A stretch of DNA of 64,000 bases from Agrilactobacillus yilanensis (GTDB lineage: Bacteria > Bacillota > Bacilli > Lactobacillales > Lactobacillaceae). Where the stretch lies: the NCBI RefSeq assembly GCF_003946725.1, contig NZ_RHOY01000015.1, forward strand, positions 17,939 to 81,938, read 5' to 3'. Under the pieces are notes generated by a model that was not told where the DNA came from, did not search any database, and was given only the letters and a program-made list of their open reading frames with translations. Below, one piece after another: positions 61,885-64,000 of this stretch (positions are counted from its first letter, which is position 1; each line of letters opens with the position of its first letter). Both the position numbers and the translations under genes were made by a program.

Positions 61885-62145
61885 GTCGCTCACCCCCAAG
61901 TTATTTCTAACATAGGGCGAACGACCGCGTTACCACCTAAATTTCTTAATGCTTCACAACATCAAGCTCAATAAGTACATCATAAATGAGATACTCGGCA
62001 AGATAACGATTGCAAACGATTTAACAGCCATTAGACCGCTAAATTAGCTCAGAGTTCATCTTCACCTTGGATCACCAGACTTCTTGCACCACAACGAAGC
62101 TCTCTAAACTGGTTGTCAAGGTTACTCTTCTCATCAAAACTTAAT
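61885..62145 (-). promoter_or_regulatory. T-box riboswitch (Met specifier) before metQNI
   Basis: On the minus strand the T-box core AGGTGGTAACGCGG is at about 61938-61925 (plus strand CCGCGTTACCACCT), with the terminator GTCGTTCGCCC...GGGGGTGAGCGAC and T-run at 61919-61880. Upstream is stem I with a specifier region GAAGATGAACTC that reads ATG, and the TGGT of the T-box fits a tRNA with discriminator A. Uncharged tRNA-Met should turn transcription on. Confidence 0.9.
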
Positions 62146-62346
62146 TTATTTAACCTTTATATCATTTAAATTTAATATATAAATTAAACTACCACCAACA
62201 TTCCAGCTTGTCAAATCTATAAATAACGTAATTTTTTTAAAAAAATGGGCTGAGGTAACGCCAGCATATTGACAATACAACGCCTGTGAAATATGCTGAT
62301 AGCAGGTTTTAAACTATAGAATAACGTTTATGAGGTGGTGGCTGAA

Positions 62347-63693
62347 TTGGATCAGCAGATTGGAAAAAATTTAAAAAATTTAGGTCTCACGATCTCTATG
62401 GGTAGCTTAAATTTTTTAGCAAATGTCGGGTTGATGTTGCCTTATATTTTAATATTAGCCGCTTACCATGAGTCGACCGAAAACAATTTTTTAATAGCGC
62501 TGATTATTTTTTATATTGCTCGGGCCGCTAGTATTTTTTATACGAAACGATTTAATTTAACTTCTATGACTTATTTAATGATTAGTGTTGCTTTTGGGGC
62601 TATTGGTAGTTTTATTTATGCCAGCACCACTAACTTATATTGGCTGGCCGTTGCTAGTCTTTTGTGGGGCTATAGCGCGGCCATCATTTGGCCATATTTT
62701 TTAACGGTTAAGTTACATATTACAAAAAGCAATCAATCTTTGATTAAGCGTGTCCATTGGCTCGTCTTTGCGATTTTGGGGCTTATTTTTGGCTTAGATA
62801 TTCTAACAAAGACCGCCTATACTTTTTCGTTTATTTTCTTAGGCCTACTCTACTTATGTGCCTTACCAAGCTGTTTATTATTAAACAATTTAGTTAATGA
62901 TTTTCATCGCCGAGATAGCCCTTTGAAGCAGCGGCATTTCGCACGTATTTGGCGAACCGGCTTATTTGTAGTTTTTTTTGGCATATTAGCTGTTTTAACC
63001 ACTTTGAGAAAAGTTGCCTTTACGGTGGCCACTGGTTGGTTGTGGCTGTTATTAGGGTTAGGCTTTGTGATCTTATCAGTCGAGCTTTATGCAGATCGTA
63101 AAATTGTTGCCCGGTATAAAACAGAACTGCTGAATCGTGGTTTTTTAACCGGATACATTCTATTGTTTAATGGCTTTTTAGCCCAGTTTATATTGGGGAC
63201 CACAGGGATGTATGTGGTGTTTGCGGTGTATCTCATTGGTTTTGAATTGGGGCATCCGCTGTTTAATCAGTTAGCTAAAAAAACAAAATGGCCGGCTTTG
63301 AAGTTTGGTCAGATCAGTTTGATGATCGGTCATGTTTGTTTGTTAGTCCCTACAAGCGTTACTTATATTTTAGGGCTGCTTGCGTTAACGTTATATGTGG
63401 GCTATGATAACCCAGAATTAAATCAAAAGTTATATGCTGCAGAAGCGGGTTCTGATCGGGCAATTGTAAACAAATATCGTTTTTCAACATACGGTGGTTT
63501 ATTCTGCCAGTTGATTTTCTTTACATTATTGATTTTTGTCAGTGGTCATTATCAGTTGGCTTTATTAGATTTCTTCACGCCGACAACACTTAGTCATGGG
63601 CAATTATATTTTTACAGTATTGGTTGGCCGATGACTTTAATCTCTCTAGGCCTTTCTATCCGAAATATTCGGACGATGAAGGCTGGTATCTAG
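62347..63693 (+). CDS. MFS-like multi-pass membrane protein of unknown substrate
   Basis: 448 residues from TTG 62347, with GAGGTGG upstream; GTG 62335 lies inside that site. About twelve hydrophobic segments, no classical MFS motif A, and TKSNQSLIKRVHW as a basic cytoplasmic loop. The layout suggests an MFS permease of a lactobacillus-specific type. No operon partner. Confidence 0.72.
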   Translation: MDQQIGKNLKNLGLTISMGSLNFLANVGLMLPYILILAAYHESTENNFLIALIIFYIARAASIFYTKRFNLTSMTYLMISVAFGAIGSFIYASTTNLYWLAVASLLWGYSAAIIWPYFLTVKLHITKSNQSLIKRVHWLVFAILGLIFGLDILTKTAYTFSFIFLGLLYLCALPSCLLLNNLVNDFHRRDSPLKQRHFARIWRTGLFVVFFGILAVLTTLRKVAFTVATGWLWLLLGLGFVILSVELYADRKIVARYKTELLNRGFLTGYILLFNGFLAQFILGTTGMYVVFAVYLIGFELGHPLFNQLAKKTKWPALKFGQISLMIGHVCLLVPTSVTYILGLLALTLYVGYDNPELNQKLYAAEAGSDRAIVNKYRFSTYGGLFCQLIFFTLLIFVSGHYQLALLDFFTPTTLSHGQLYFYSIGWPMTLISLGLSIRNIRTMKAGI

Positions 63694-63697
63694 GGAC

Positions 63698-63733
63698 AAA
63701 AAAACTGAGTCGCCTAATGGACTCAGTTTTTTT
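63698..63733 (+). terminator. Terminator
   Basis: AAAAAAACTGAGTC pairs with GACTCAGTTTTTTT. Transcription should stop before the repeat that follows. Confidence 0.9.
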
Positions 63734-63935
63734 GGTTTTGAAATGCGCTCACCGATACTGATTTCTCGCCTTACTCACAAGCCAAGGACGGATTTATGTC
63801 GATATTGATTTGTGTTGGTTTTTTGAAACGCGTTCACTAGAGCAAAGCTCTCACCTAACTACGTCCTGTTTGTAAGTAAAGCCCACTTACGGCACAGGCC
63901 TAGGTTAGTGCTCGAGTCTTTCACGCTGTTATGTA
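63734..63935. repeat. Dispersed intergenic repeat, copy at 63.7 kb
   Basis: Two C modules (AAATGCGCTC...ACTGATTTCTC and GAAACGCGTTC...CTAACTACGTC...TTGTAAG) are followed by an A module (GCCTAGGTTAGTGCTCGAGTCTTTCACGCTG). The order and many bases match the 16.6 kb copy. The rest of the window to 64000 holds no recognisable gene. Confidence 0.8.
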
Positions 63936-64000
63936 ATGACCCCTGTCAAGTAAAAAATCACAATTATCGTTAGCACTAACAAACTCCAGAAACTAAAATC

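Overview
The window looks like a chromosome segment of a low-GC Gram-positive bacterium of the family Lactobacillaceae. The evidence is the complete walR-walK-walH-walI-walJ-htrA-rlmH neighbourhood, a Met T-box in front of metQ-metN-metI, an LCP-family protein, a PepO-type peptidase, many TTG starts and strong AGGAGG ribosome sites. Genus cannot be fixed from the sequence alone. An Nfn-type transhydrogenase and a MobA/ModE-like fusion are unusual for lactobacilli and point to a metabolically versatile lineage.

Layout. 1-2.3 kb: 3' end of pepO, then a degenerate PTS EIIA-like protein with a LacI-type regulator. 2.7-7.8 kb: secreted LysM-3D protein, histidine phosphatase, an MFS exporter flanked by two look-alike hairpin cassettes, and a secreted serine hydrolase. 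7.9-11.5 kb: a metal operon (P1B ATPase with CPG motif, HMA metallochaperone, ferritin-like protein, Crp/Fnr regulator) with two FNR boxes placed identically at about -41.5. 11.7-20.5 kb: TMEM175-like channel, PAP2 phosphatase plus LCP protein, a LysR gene divergent from a MobA/ModE fusion, an acetyltransferase, a substrate-binding lipoprotein behind an attenuator-like leader, tRNA-Lys and ferritin. 20.7-29 kb: the essential WalRK operon, htrA and rlmH, with a cluster of DnaA boxes between the last two. 29-37.9 kb: nfnB-nfnA, a CoA-disulfide reductase with a rhodanese domain, and a gluconeogenic module (ppdK, ccpN, PPDK regulatory protein) with CcpN-type operators.

About 37.9-52.4 kb is an integrated element. 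It has a tyrosine integrase, a DUF3173 protein, a Rep_trans initiator/relaxase, an XRE regulator pair, a GC-rich oriT-like tract, and repeated TGGCACA arm-like sites at both ends. Its cargo is SRPBCC-SDR-MFS with a LysR regulator, a dehydrogenase-aldolase pair, and a TetR-controlled ABC exporter. It seems to have entered at the 3' end of the PPDK regulatory protein gene.

52.5-64 kb: a Crp-like regulator divergent from NCS2 permease-TauE-amidohydrolase genes, a 159-bp tandem array, an ArsB/NhaD-type permease, the T-box controlled methionine ABC transporter, and an MFS-like membrane protein.

The least explained signals are a dispersed repeat family of about 120 bp seen at three loci (16.6, 57.4 and 63.7 kb, always at gene 3' ends), the paired hairpin cassettes at 4.5 and 6.3 kb, the attenuator-like leader at 18.7 kb, and the mobile element with its cargo.
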